From Toxotes chatareus (Eukaryota; Chordata; Actinopteri; Toxotidae), in the NCBI GenBank assembly GCA_016801885.1, contig CM028891.1, positions 16,963,017 to 17,027,016 on the forward strand: a DNA stretch of 64,000 nucleotides, in the 5' to 3' direction. Numbering within the stretch: position 1 is the stretch's first letter; each line of letters opens with the position of its first letter. Under the pieces are notes generated by a model. It made no database searches. It was not told where the DNA came from and was given only the letters and a program-made list of their open reading frames with translations. A program made the translations under genes and the position numbers. Shown in pieces: positions 24,520 through 35,434 of this stretch.

Positions 24520-24535
24520 CCACCAGGGGTCACTG
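24520..24535 (+). promoter_or_regulatory. CTCF-like site
   Basis: CCACCAGGGGTCACTG keeps the CCACCAGGGG core of the vertebrate CTCF consensus, but the usual following GC is TC here. It would be oriented on the plus strand. CTCF sites organise chromatin loops; binding is not shown. Confidence 0.4.
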
Positions 24536-24591
24536 TTGTGCAGGGAGATTGATCTCAGCTAACCCATTCCGAAGAAGATCAATGAGTCCAA

Positions 24592-24605
24592 GTCGCTATG
24601 GAAAC
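24592..24605 (+). promoter_or_regulatory. RFX X-box-like site
   Basis: GTCGCTATGGAAAC fits the imperfect palindrome GTNNCYATGGAAAC recognised by RFX factors. It lies 57 bases after the CTCF-like site. A single motif of this length can occur by chance. Confidence 0.4.
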
Positions 24606-24637
24606 CCCCCCACCTCATTTCTGTGCATCTCAGTGTC

Positions 24638-24709
24638 TCACTGTGTGTGAGTGTATCACATATATGTGTATGTATGTGATATGTGTGTGTGTGGTGTGTG
24701 TGTGTGTAC
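24638..24709 (+). repeat. Degenerate (TG)n microsatellite
   Basis: An interrupted TG/TATG tract, with the purest part at 24681-24707. The overlapping minus-strand frame translates it as His-Thr repeats and is not a gene. Confidence 0.9.
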
Positions 24710-26179
24710 ATCAGGGCTGTGCAGAGACCTTAATAGGAGTAGGTGCTCAAAGTTAAAACGGAGCACACTGGACATGATTTTAAAACACCGTACAGTAACA
24801 TCATCTACAGCATAGCCTGTTGAATCATTGCAACCCATATAAAAGCAGAATGCATCAGGGAATCTTATATCAAAGCACATCAAACATATCATTGATCATC
24901 ACCTGTTAAACTTCACAGACCAGCATTAATTTTACTAGTAAGTCAACTACACTGGATTGAGTTGTTGTACAACTCTTGGTTGCATTTGTAATGGCAACTT
25001 TCTGTTGGCCATGTCCCAAAAAATGTCTCAGACTTCACTGTGGTTGAGGTCCCGGGTCCCGGGTCCCAGGTTGCCGCTGCAACTCCATTAGGGCACGTCA
25101 TGTGACATAAACTGACTAATGGCAACCAGGTCATTTTATTTATAGCTGAACTTTTATTCATTTCTTAAATGTTTTTTTCTTGACGGGCCATGGGAAGACT
25201 TTTGCAAAAATAAGTAAATAAATTAAAATTAATTAAACACCCCTTGACAAAAGAGCACTTTGGACATCAAAGGGCAAAAAGCACCCCCCCATCAGCATGT
25301 GCATGGTGTGCATGTATACGCAGTTGTCATTTCACTGGGCTGTCATTACTCGTGGTGTGTTGCGAATACGTAGCGCTAAGTAGTCACAGGAGAAAGCAAA
25401 CCTCTGAATGTGGAAGTGGTCCTTGTTCCATGGCCTCGTGCAGGTGCCAGGATGGACCTGGGTACAGGTCTAGAATGTGAAATGTTTTCTGCACAATTTA
25501 CATGTGGTACCCTGGCAGCAAGGTGAGTCAGTATAGCCCCATACAAATCAGCACGTGCTAGCCATGCCACTGCTCACTTGGGAGCTCTTCTTAGTCCACT
25601 CCCGTATTTATCTGTCTAGTTGTCTCTTTGTCCACCCACCCATCCATCTGTCCATAATGAGGCTTTATAATATAGCCCCATGCTTGAACAATACACTGTA
25701 CATAATACAAACAAATGAGCATAGGCATTGCTAAGCTATTTAGCATTGCTAGCGTATGTAGAGCAGGTTTGATGTATAGTTATCTTCCCTGTTGTTTCTG
25801 TGATATCACAGCATGGTATCTGCTAGCCTTAAACTTGTTTGTCACCACCAATCACCCCGCTGGACATTTATACATATTGTTTTTCTTTTTTTCTTTTTTT
25901 TTCTCAAGCCCTAAGCAAATGTTTAATGCCTCAGAAAATCCAAATCCGAAACATTGCTGAAGCCATAAGTATTTACAGTGTCATTTAGCTGTGCACTGAT
26001 TTAATGTGTGAAAACATTTCCATAAAAAGAACATTTGTTAAAAGAGTAGGCTTTTTACAAAATCTGCCTCAAAAATAAAATACAAAAGCACAGAAAATGC
26101 TGAGCTAAATGTTAATAATACATATGTCTGTAGTTTCCTTAAATGGGCAAACCATCTGTTCCAGGCAGCCTGAAGCTTC
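24710..26179. other. Non-coding sequence, no gene recognised
   Basis: Short frames only. GGTCCCGGGTCCCGGGTCCC near 25048 is a three-unit 7-mer repeat. The segment from about 25300 to 25560 carries more CpG than its neighbours (ATACGCAG, GCGAATACGTAGCGC) and could be a younger or unidentified repeat. Confidence 0.55.
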
Positions 26180-26350
26180 CCTGTTCTAATTGTCCCGTCT
26201 GTGGTGTTTGATATGCATAATTAGACTTTTAATAATCTTTGCTATGCAGGTGATGTTTGCCATGAGTTCACAGAGATTTGTATTTCCCCATTGGTTGTAA
26301 TGGGTATTATGAATCTCCCATTACCTGTGTCCTGCTCTGTCAGTGATACT
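26180..26350. promoter_or_regulatory. Candidate enhancer block (CNE-like)
   Basis: Dense homeodomain and POU-like cores: GATATGCATAATTAGAC, TTTTAATAATCTTTGC, GGTTGTAATGGG and CCCATTACCTG. No repeats. One of the more CNE-like blocks by reading, but conservation is untested. Confidence 0.35.
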
Positions 26351-27269
26351 GCACATAGACCATTTTAAACATTGTTTTTTGTACATTGAAATTTGCATTG
26401 AGTTGTACCATACCTTTGCTTAGGTACCCGATACCTGAGTAGAGACTAAAACTGTTTTTAAAGTACAGAGGTTTTAGATGCTGTAATCAGTATTTTCATA
26501 TTAACTACATTAACTTTGCTCCAGATGACTATATGTAATATGAAAGGAGGTGCTTTTAGTGATGAACCCACATAGAATTAACATCATTACAGCATCTTTT
26601 TTTTTTTTTTTGTGGGCTCTCAGCTCTACTGTTTTACTTCAGTCTCGCTGCTCTCGTTATCCTTGTTTCCAGCAGCAGCAGGCAGCAAAAAATAAATATA
26701 AACCAACTGTACACTACCTGCTAAACACCAAACAGACCAAAGTTAACAACTAACCGGTGAACATAGTGGAGCAATTAGCTGCTAAACAGTCAGATATTTT
26801 CCTCAGGAATTGGTGGAGACCAAAAACAGAGCTAATAGGAGAGTGAATATTGGACTTACATTATACAGGTGAGCACAACCCTGAATCTAAATGGATGCTA
26901 ATATTGTTATATAACTTATGTTCTCAACTTACATTCTCAAATAGCACTGTGGTTCCATATTTACAGGTACAGGGGTTTTTAGCAATGATGTAGGCATCCA
27001 GGTCAACATCTACTCAGAGAGAAAATGTTGACGGGTATTGAAAGCTGCATTATGTCCTTTGGGGGAACTGTCTATGAAAAATGCAAGTGCTAGGAAGAGG
27101 CTGGAAATGCATTACAAGTGCCAAACTACAGCATTTCAAAACTAATGTTGGACAAGGCAGTATTCTGCACATGTCCAACATTATTTAAGGTGATTTAAGC
27201 ACAGCAAGGCATTAAAGGAATGCAGTTTGATCACTTGGCATCATGTTTTTGTACGCTCTCAGAGAGTTT
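26351..27269. other. Non-coding sequence, no gene recognised
   Basis: No gene or known repeat. A T15 run lies at 26597-26611. Confidence 0.6.
26597..26611 (+). repeat. T15 homopolymer
   Basis: Uninterrupted run of 15 T. Confidence 0.95.
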
Positions 27270-27620
27270 TATCGAGCGAGAGGCTCTAGCACAATGGTAG
27301 TGTTGTGGCATTGCTGCTGATGCCCCCTGAAAGCCCACAGTGGCAGCGGAGGTTTAAAGAGCACACTCAAAGGACTCGCTGATCAAAGGATCGTTTCATC
27401 TGTGAATTCTGCTGCTGCGTCGAATGCCAGAGACATGTTATGACAGAGATCTGATGCTAAGAGACTGACAGCAATGTCTCTGATGACCCCTCTGTACAAT
27501 GCAAGAGAGAATAAACAGACGAATAAAGAGAGGCAACAAATACAGTACAGAACACAGCTCATCCATAATTAGGAAGATAATAATTACACTGCAGCTAAAC
27601 AGCAAGCAGGCAGAGAAACT
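27270..27620. promoter_or_regulatory. Candidate enhancer-like block (CNE-like)
   Basis: Contains GCTGATCAAAGGATC (TCF/LEF-type core), GCAATGTCTC and CATCCATAATTAGG followed by AAGATAATAATTACACTGC. Complex, without simple repeats. Inference only. Confidence 0.3.
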
Positions 27621-27658
27621 CTATGCTAAGGAGTTGTATAAATGTTCTATATAAGGGA

Positions 27659-27927
27659 TGGCTTCAGAAAGTATTCAGACCCATTCACTTTTTACAGATT
27701 TGATTATGTTTTTATTTAATTATAAATCTGTAATTTTTTTTTTTTCTTTAAAGTACTGAATTAGGAGTCTAAATGCATTTTTAAATTAATGATTTCAATG
27801 TTTGCTTTTTATTCTATTTTCAAAAGTTTCAAAAACCATGTTTTCATTTTGTCATAATGGGTAATCGAGCATAGGTTGTTGGGCAAGAGTGACAATTTTA
27901 TCTCAATCTAAACATTTTTTGAAGCCA
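27659..27927. mobile_element. Internally deleted Tc1/mariner-like element (MITE)
   Basis: The left end TGGCTTCAGAAAGTATTCAG (from 27659) continues ACCCATTCACTTTTT, a sequence I know from the ends of Tc1-like fish transposons. The right end, read in reverse complement, begins TGGCTTCAAAAAATGTTTAG and continues into TTACCCATTATGACAAAATG, again typical of these ends. TA dinucleotides, the expected target, lie close to both ends (27652-27653 and 27929-27932). The interior of about 200 bp is AT-rich and has no transposase, so the element is non-autonomous and old. Confidence 0.75.
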
Positions 27928-29604
27928 CTATATTCACTGAATCTGTACTTCTAGATGAACTGCTGGCCCGAATATGGTGACACATTATGTGCTTGATGAT
28001 CATACTTCAAATCCTCAAGAAGACATGCATGGAGACAAAGTACATGTACCAGCTCTGAAAGCAAAAAAGAGTAGAAAGCAACTCTAAAGATCTCTGGACA
28101 TCATTGACCCTGAGCTGAAAAGGGTATCAGGTCAGCCACAGTTAACCTTATTGGCTTTAATTGTTCCCAGGTGCAATCATCCACATTGAGTTTTCCTGAG
28201 GGCAACAGCCAACACGTTGTTGGGGTCACAATACGCCTACTTCATGTCGTGCCTCAGTTCATTATGGAGGAGATTTTGTCACTACTAAGACATAAAGTCA
28301 ATTGCAGAGTTGGAGCACGCCTAAAACTTCTCTTGGGTAGCATTTATTCTCATCAGTTATGTAAACACTTAGCTTTTCTTAGCTTAACAACCAAATTTAG
28401 TACAATCTTAGTACTATTTGTTTTGTTTCTTGCATAAAAATGGACACTTTTTAAAGTTAAATTGACAAGAGCATTTTAGACTATTTGGATAAAATATAAT
28501 TACTTTAATTAAAAGAGTCAAAAACACTAATAAATTGTAGTTTGATCAATTCAGTTTTGAAGTTTGCCTTCATTTATTTATGGCTCTTGTCTCACTGAAG
28601 CTATTTTTGTTATTTCCACATAAAGACCTGTTTTGCTTTGTTCGTTTTTTTTATTTTTTTTTTTATTAAATCACCTTACATAGTATCTCTCAGTTTTCCA
28701 ATTCCCCAACCTTTCCATCACTCTAATTTTATCAGTCAGCTGTTACTTCCACCCCTCACTGAGAGCCTGGGATGGATAATGTTGTAATGTATAATGAATA
28801 AAGTTTTCTAGCTTTCATGAATGTATCTCTGATTTTGGCAGCTCTCTGACAAACATCATAAATCAACATGCAGCTTAATAAATCAACGGCAGCGTTCTAC
28901 CTGCATCATCACCGCACATGCCTAAAACCTGAACTTTCACTGTTCCAAAACAATGACATATGTGTGTAGAGGCTGTGAGCGCTGGAGTGTGGCGTGCGAT
29001 GGTGCTTGAGTTTTTTGAGGTTAACTGCCCATGAAACAGCATTGTTAATCTTTGCTGCTTTAATGGTTGTATCTTTTACTCCAGATCAGTGGACGCTGAA
29101 AAACAAATTATCCCAACACACTACATTTATTCAGTTCTGGGAAAGCGGACTGGGAAAGAAATGCAGCCCTGGACTTATCTGCTAGGGGTGGGAGGCAGCA
29201 TAATGTTGTTCTGTTTAGAGGAGAAACCTTTGGTCACTTTTACTCAGTGAAAGGTCATCAATCAATGTGTGATGCTGAGTGCATTACAGGATAAAGTGTT
29301 GTAATTTACCTTTTTGGTTTTCTACTTTCTATCAGTCCATCTCATCTACTTCTACTTCAGTTAGCGATTTCCACCGCCACAGGAGGGGTTATCTGTAAGA
29401 GCTGTACTGCTGTAAAAAGCACGCAGAGAAAAGGGTGCTGTAGTTTTTGCAGTTTTGTAACTTATATGACAAATGCTTTTGAATATGACACTTTATTTCA
29501 TGTGAACACTAACCAAACAAATAGGTATGACTAGACATTTTTCTTTAAGTTACAGTGTTATTATGGGTTATTGCTCTGCAGGCTATTGACTTTGAAGAAC
29601 CTCT
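27928..29604. other. Non-coding sequence, no gene recognised
   Basis: No credible coding frame (88 codons at 28171-28437 lacks features). A T-rich stretch lies near 28645-28670. Confidence 0.6.
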
Positions 29605-29907
29605 AGAATCGTGTGCTGTCAGAGCTGCACGTCTTGCTGTCCTATGACTGCTTATTGTCTATTGACAGGAACATCCCGGTTATTATTTTTAAGGACAAAA
29701 CGTATGTGAGTGGAAGAATTAAAAATCCTGCTCATGTCACAAGTTTACACAGGACTGCAATCTGTCTTCCCTGTTCCCTCTCAGATATGTTTCCAAAATC
29801 TCTTTCTGCAGATAAATGCTCCTGAGCAGTGTGTTCTTTCTGTCTTGACTATTGCTCGGCCTAATTTATGTGCCTCAGGAATGGTGCCTTATCACACTTT
29901 ATGTTAG

Positions 29908-30045
29908 GTCAAAATGCAGCCAAGCTAAAGCACTGACACAGACTAGCCATATAGCACACATTGCTCCCTTCCATTGGCTCCCAATTAAATAGAGAATAAA
30001 ATTTAAGATTCTCCTCATTACCTTCAAAGTAGAGTGCTTCATGGG
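29908..30045 (+). pseudogene. LINE reverse-transcriptase C-terminal fragment (L2/Rex-type), dead
   Basis: Non-LTR retrotransposon relic. From 29969 the plus strand reads FHWLPIK, a stop (TAG at 29990-29992), then RIKFKILLITFK. HWLPI/VK.RI.FKILL.T.K is a hallmark of the C-terminus of ORF2 in L2-, Rex- and CR1-like LINEs; the stop stands where an aromatic residue is usual. About 60 bases upstream, GTCAAAATGCAGCC resembles the VQNAA motif that precedes it in the family, but with one base missing. Flanking sequence from about 29605 may also belong to the element. It is broken by a stop and a frameshift and is not a functional gene. Confidence 0.75.
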
Positions 30046-30779
30046 GTCAGGTAGTCCAGATCCCTGCAGGAATCCAAAAAATAAAAAATAAAATAAAAAT
30101 CCCTTTCAGGGAGATTAGAAAAGCTCCCTAAAGCTGCACAGTAGTTTGATAAATCAAGATGAATTTGTTAAAGTTTAATTTACAAACCCAGCCGAGCACA
30201 TAAAAACAAACATGATACTCCTGGATGACTGGCATGTAGAAGTATGCATGTTCCTGTATTATTTATCAAAGTAACCCTTTACTACGCAGTGAATGAATAA
30301 AATAATAGTCTGTAGGCGACTGTTTAAATTCAGTTTCACACAAATTGGCATGGCCTACATGTAACTCAACAGGCATCAGTGCAGGTGTCAGAACAATCCT
30401 TGCGGGGAGGGACCACTTGTAGGAGAAAATCTGTCATGATGACGGATACCAGCTTAGTCTCCACACTGATGTGATGAATGAGCTTGCTGTGCCAAAATAA
30501 GGACCTGTTCTGGACTCTCCTGCAAAACACTAACAGGTCTGGTTTCGTGCTGCATCACAGGCTTATTGATGATATATCTGCCCTCATGTCTCAAGCCCTC
30601 TGACCAAAATCTTTTCCCTTGGTATCAAATAATAACCAAAAGTGGCCTTTCAGTTAATTTGACCATTCTGGGTCTATATCTCCTGTCCTACATATATATT
30701 TAACTTGTTTTGTTTTGTTGATTTGTCTGTAATGATTGGACTGATATCTGTGTTTGGCTACTGTTTTTAGCCACATCAC
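30046..30779. other. Non-coding sequence, no gene recognised
   Basis: Begins with an A-rich AAAATAAAAT-type stretch (30077-30100) that could be LINE-related. The rest shows no gene. Confidence 0.55.
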
Positions 30780-30980
30780 TGTGTTGGTCAGTCCAACACT
30801 TAAGTCCAGACTGACCTCAACACCAACTGGATGGATTGCCATTAAATTTAGCATGAACATTCTTGTTACCCGAAGGATGAAGCCTTTTGAGCATGCCACT
30901 GTAGCATGCTGTTGTTTGCATTTAGCTCAGTGCACCACTGCGCCTCACAGGGCCGCTGGCATTGCTGTAGAAACCTAGTT
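30780..30980. mobile_element. Copy of an abundant fish interspersed repeat, internally deleted
   Basis: Landmarks match a repeat I remember as very common in percomorph genomes: GTTGGTCAGTCCAAC, AACTGGATGGATTGCCATTA, TTACCCGAAGGATGA, then after a deletion GTAGCATGCTG, TTTAGCTCAGTGCACCACTG and TCACAGGGCCGCTGGCAT. I cannot give the family name reliably. The two short frames that overlap it are not genes. Confidence 0.65.
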
Positions 30981-31727
30981 GTTTGAGATGTCCATTTAAT
31001 TTTGCTGTTTTCATAAACGGTTTAACAAGATTACCAAAATAATCTTGCATATGTGCTCTGATTAGTCATAGTAGCCTGAGCATCACCACAAATAACATTT
31101 CCTTGGACTGATTTTGGATCTTGGTTCGATTAATTTCGGGTCAAACTGTCCATTTAGCCAGCTGTCACAAAACTCAGTCTCCTTGGACTTTCCAAGTCTG
31201 CAGCATCCAAAAATCGTCAAACAGTCAGCGGGGAGAGTGTCAGTCCAATCCCTGACATGGGGCAGTTGTAAGATTTGTCTACATATTTAGAGCGAAAGCT
31301 GTTTGGTTGGACTGCGTACTGAATGATTAATATTCCTCTGGATGACAAGGATAAACAGAATGAACTTGTCTGTGATGGCAGTTCCCAGCCTCAGGACTGT
31401 CAGACATGGATAGCCGTGCTGACAAAATACCCTTAATCCTCATCCCTTTAGATTACGGAAACAATGCTTACAACAGGAAAGGGCAAAAAATGATGACTGC
31501 TGACCTGACAGAGAGCCAACGTGGAAATTGCTTTTCGGATTATTATAGTTAATATATGCATTCACATACATAATGGAACCGAGATGGTAGGTTTGCTTTA
31601 ATTTTCTCGTTAAATCCAATGTTGGCAAAAAAAAAAAGGGGTCACATTAAAGTAAATGTGTATTTTGTATATTCAGCTGACATTTTCACCCAGTCTCGTT
31701 TCCAATAAGAATGGAGGTATAGGAGTC
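30981..31727. other. Non-coding sequence, no gene recognised
   Basis: No gene or known repeat. A11 run at 31627-31637. Confidence 0.6.
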
Positions 31728-31817
31728 CAGTGTGTTGCTCAAGGGCACAGTTAAAAAAAAAAAAAAAAAAAAGACTGGCTGTTTCACAGGGCAGGGCCGT
31801 TACACCATTAAGCTGTG
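31728..31817 (-). mobile_element. tRNA-derived SINE remnant, antisense
   Basis: CAGTGTGTTGCTCAAGGGCA at 31728 is a typical antisense piece of the fish SINE body, and GCCGTTACACCATTAAGCTG (from 31796) resembles the reverse complement of a tRNA-like A-box region. Between them an A20 run (31753-31772) replaces the B-box part. Degenerate, so moderately sure. Confidence 0.5.
31753..31772 (+). repeat. A20 homopolymer
   Basis: Uninterrupted run of 20 A inside the SINE remnant. Confidence 0.95.
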
Positions 31818-32329
31818 TTTGAAATGTTGCTTTTCTGAGCACCTATAATGTGAGTGCATTTCTAAGTCTCGCCACAAAAGGTTTTTCAGGAGACAAAAAG
31901 TAGCAGTGACCCACAGCACTTAATACAGCATAAACATTAGAGGAGACTAAATATGAGGAAAAGCGTCATGTTCTACCTGTATAAAGGGTCAAAATCTAAG
32001 TTAATTATTATTAATCTACATTATTCCTGTCCAACTGTACTTTTTCATTTAAAATACATTGAATTTGTTTATATTCGGGGCCACGTAGCCACATAAATTT
32101 GCATGATTGGAAGCAAGTCGAGATAAGCAAGTATTTTTAGAAAAATGGTTTTCTCCTTAACATGTTTTCATTCTCTACTTTGATGTCTTTTTTTACTTAC
32201 TTTTGACTGCGTTTCAGTGCCTTTCATGAGCAAGTGCAAAACAACAAAATGGTAAACAACATAACACCCTTGTGTTGTGGGGGGAAAAAAAAAAAAAAGG
32301 ACAGGGCCTCACAGAGAGTAAGGGCACAT
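31818..32329. other. Non-coding sequence, no gene recognised
   Basis: No gene. A14 run at 32285-32298. Confidence 0.6.
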
Positions 32330-32500
32330 AAAAGAACATTGGCACCCAAGAGCGTAATTCATTGTAATGCTAAATAGGAAGCAGGAGTGATTCTGCCTGT
32401 GTTTATCTGCCAGGCAAAAGTTATCACACCCAGTTACTTCAGCTTAGAGCCATTCATGGCGTGCATTTTCAAGTGCCAGTGATCTAGCCCCACGCCAAAG
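32330..32500. promoter_or_regulatory. Candidate enhancer-like block (CNE-like)
   Basis: Contains GCGTAATTCATTGTAATGC, GTGTTTATCTGCCAGGC and AAGTTATCACACC in repeat-free sequence. Weak, composition only. Confidence 0.25.
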
Positions 32501-34407
32501 GTTACACAGATCAGAAAAACCTACTTGTAAAATGCAAATGCTGAATAAGAAATTAGAAAGGAGACTGTAGCGGACAGATAAGGTCCCCTCGTCAGATTTT
32601 GCACGTTCTTGTCAGGATTTTGTATTATGACATCAAAGTTTTTGTGTGTATTGCAGTGAATGCATAAACTTCTCACCACAATAAGCAATTTGATGCACTT
32701 GTTCCAGCTGATTTTACCTACAGCTGGGACAACAATGCCTGTCTGCTTGGTCAAGCACAGGCAGCACTTTTACTGTACACTTCATAAACAATCGGTTGTT
32801 TTCAGAATTTTGAGTGCATGCATTATAGTGGAGTGCAGGGGGAACAAGACAAGGCCTGGGGTTATGCAGGATTACTGAGGATAGCAAAGATATAATTGAA
32901 AATAGGAAGATCATGTTTCCACCCAGATCCATTTCAGGAAAATCTGGACTAAATGTCTTTAAATAATGTATTTCTAATCTTCCCAACAACATCAAAAAAA
33001 TGCTATTAGGTTATTTTTTTTCTGTTGCATGAGGTCAAGAGTTTGCCCATGCGTATTTGTCTATGTGAAGCTGTGTGTGCGAGTGGAAGAGAGATTATAG
33101 TGCATGTGTTGTCATTTTTGCTGTCATTTTTTTTTATCTTTTAATCCCAAATCAAATCAGTTTGTCTTAATAGACATTTGGTGAGATCAACCATAATGTC
33201 CCTTTCCCTATTTGTCTAACAAGACAAATACAGAAAACAGGAAAATGGGAAAACCTCTTAATAATAGATGAGCCTGTTCGGGACAGTGTCCAGTCCGACC
33301 ACAGGGGTTTGTGTCCTAATATTTCAACAACAAAGTGCAGTGCATGCACATGCTGCTAGACTGTCACGACGTCTGATTCACTCTCTGTCTCTCTGTTTTT
33401 CTCTCACATGTACACATGTACGAAAACAGCATTTCTGGGAGAAGAAAAAATCATTGACGTGAAACAATGAAAAGTTTCAGTGTACAAACAAGAAGACTTG
33501 TGTAAGAAGCCATTGTTTTGTGGATTCTGAAAGAGAAACAAAGGACTGCAAGGTGTTTATGGTCTTGGTTCTTGGAGGTTGATTGAATGCTTAGAAGATA
33601 AGCTCGGCGACATTAGATATCCCAGTGGGTAGAGGATGGGAGGTTAATCTCATTCTCCACGATGATGTATCCGAAGTGACTCTTTTTGCCAGTGGTATCG
33701 TTTCTGAACACTCCTTGGGTTCCAAGGGCAAGGAAAGTGTCCATCGGAGCTGGTGCATTGATTGCTTCAAGATTTGATTAAACTCTCGGCTGTACTCCAA
33801 ATGTAAGACAATAGCATTGAGATAATCTCACCTTCTCTCCTCAGGTCAGACGTAATGTGGTTTAACGATATGGCTGTGCACTCCTCCAATGTAATCCCTC
33901 ACCTAGGCCATTTCTAGTTAGCTGTAGGCTTTGTTGAACTATGGCATGTCTAAACTAAAACACATCATGAAGCTTTGTGTGTCTCATCATTTTTCATTAC
34001 TTACAAAAGCAGAAAGCCAAAGGTGTTGATAGATGAATTAACATCCAAAATAGCCACTTTGATAATTAAGATGTAATATTTAGAAAGGGATGTTGAGGTA
34101 AACACTCTAACAACCCTGCAGTCTCGGATGGGTCATCTCTTCCCAGAGGGCAGCTCCGGTGATTCTTAAATAGGACACCAGACCATCCACTGCAGCCCAT
34201 GGCTAACGTCTTTATTACAGCCTCATTAGCAGCCTTCCTATACAAATTTATTTGCTGCAGATTACAAAACCAGGCTCTGGGGTGGGAAACCACAGACCGG
34301 TAAATCATTAATTGATGATCCTGCAATTCAACTCCTGTTACAGTAGTTCTCTAAGCCATGTGAGAGCAGACCGTCTTGGGATGGGATCGCACCAAACGTG
34401 ATGCCCA
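32501..34407. other. Non-coding sequence, no gene recognised
   Basis: Frames up to 93 codons without features. TGTCATTTTT occurs twice near 33108-33130. No recognised repeat family. Confidence 0.6.
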
Positions 34408-34785
34408 TCAGCATGTTGACGTTCAGACCCATGAGTGCTCAGTAGTCACCACTACATTATTAAATGAATGCTCAGCATCTCTGAACTCAACTTTCATTTT
34501 GATGTCAGCTACACACCTTAAAAATTTTGTGGCTGCATCTTTCGCCGTTGTGACGCTATCGCAGTGACAAAATCTGTCCACAGACAGACAGACAGACATA
34601 TAAACACCTGCCAGAGGGCTCAAAATCACCTCTGTGGTAGCTCCTGCTGCAGTGGGTGTCTCCAGGACCATTTTGACACACACATACACACAAACACACT
34701 CACAAGATGAAAACAATACCAACCATGCTTTTGCAGCTGGTAATGACTACTGAGTACTCATGGGTCAGAACGTCAACACGCTGAC
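34408..34785. mobile_element. MITE-like element with a terminal inverted repeat of about 42 bp
   Basis: The left end (about 34408-34452: CAGCATGTTGACGTTCAGAC, then CCATGAGTGCTCAGTAGTCA) is matched inversely by the right end (about 34740-34785), differing at a handful of positions. The interior has a (CAGA)4 repeat (34581-34598), a CACACA-rich stretch and no transposase. I recall similar internal sequence (AAGATGAAAACAATAC) as recurrent in fish genomes. Likely a non-autonomous DNA transposon; the superfamily is unknown. Confidence 0.7.
34581..34598 (+). repeat. (CAGA)4 microsatellite
   Basis: Perfect CAGA units inside the MITE-like element. Confidence 0.9.
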
Positions 34786-34874
34786 TGTAGTTTTACCTAA
34801 TGTGTCAGAGTGGAAGGGAAGGATTGAAACTGGGATACAGTGATCTGCGACTTAAAATTAATGTGGGCTCGCCA

Positions 34875-34930
34875 CACACAGACTCCCAAGATGAAAACAA
34901 TACGAGCCACGCTGCCGCTGGTAACTGACA
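34875..34930 (+). repeat. Second partial copy of the MITE interior
   Basis: AAGATGAAAACAATAC at 34888-34903 is identical to 34704-34719, and the flanks (ACACAG/ACTC before, GCTGGTAA.TGAC after) also match. The inverted end that follows in the first copy is not seen here, so this is a fragment or a locally duplicated piece. Confidence 0.65.
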
Positions 34931-35393
34931 ACCTCTCGTGTTTTTGCCGGAAACATTCTCCACACCATAAGATCTTCTTTCCTAACAAGAGACTGCAGAA
35001 AGACACAGTGTTTCCTCTCTAAGGATCTTTAAATGACCTTGTCTCAGTTCATTCCTCTCTAAAATGGAACATACTCATTTTTCTATATTATCTCAAAGTT
35101 AGAAATTACGACCAAAGAAAGGGAGGATACTGTACAGTATATTAAGGGCTTTTATGGCACAGGGTTGAACAAAGGGTATGTGGATTAGTCTGTCATGAAC
35201 TGTTTATAGTAAGTTGGGTAGGGGGTCTGAAAGACACTGAACTAATACTTCCTCCTCTCAATAGGATAGTAATTTCCTTGACAGGATGGGTTCTCCAAAA
35301 GGCGTGGGTTTTCTATTTCTGGGAAAGAGAGCTTATTCAGACATAGTTAAATCAGTGATCCCGCTGAGGTGAGATGGCTGTTCTTCAGCTGAA
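34931..35393. other. Non-coding sequence, no gene recognised
   Basis: No gene or recognised repeat. Confidence 0.6.
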
Positions 35394-35432
35394 TCCTTTC
35401 CTTTTTTTTCCCCCCCCCCCTTTTTCTTTTTT
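35394..35432 (+). repeat. 39-base pure pyrimidine tract with C11
   Basis: Uninterrupted C/T for 39 bases, including C11 at 35410-35420, ending directly in AG at 35433-35434. It has the look of a strong splice acceptor, but no open exon with a donor site follows. On the minus strand it is a purine tract with G11. Such tracts can adopt H-DNA-type structure. Confidence 0.85.
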
Positions 35433-35434
35433 AG

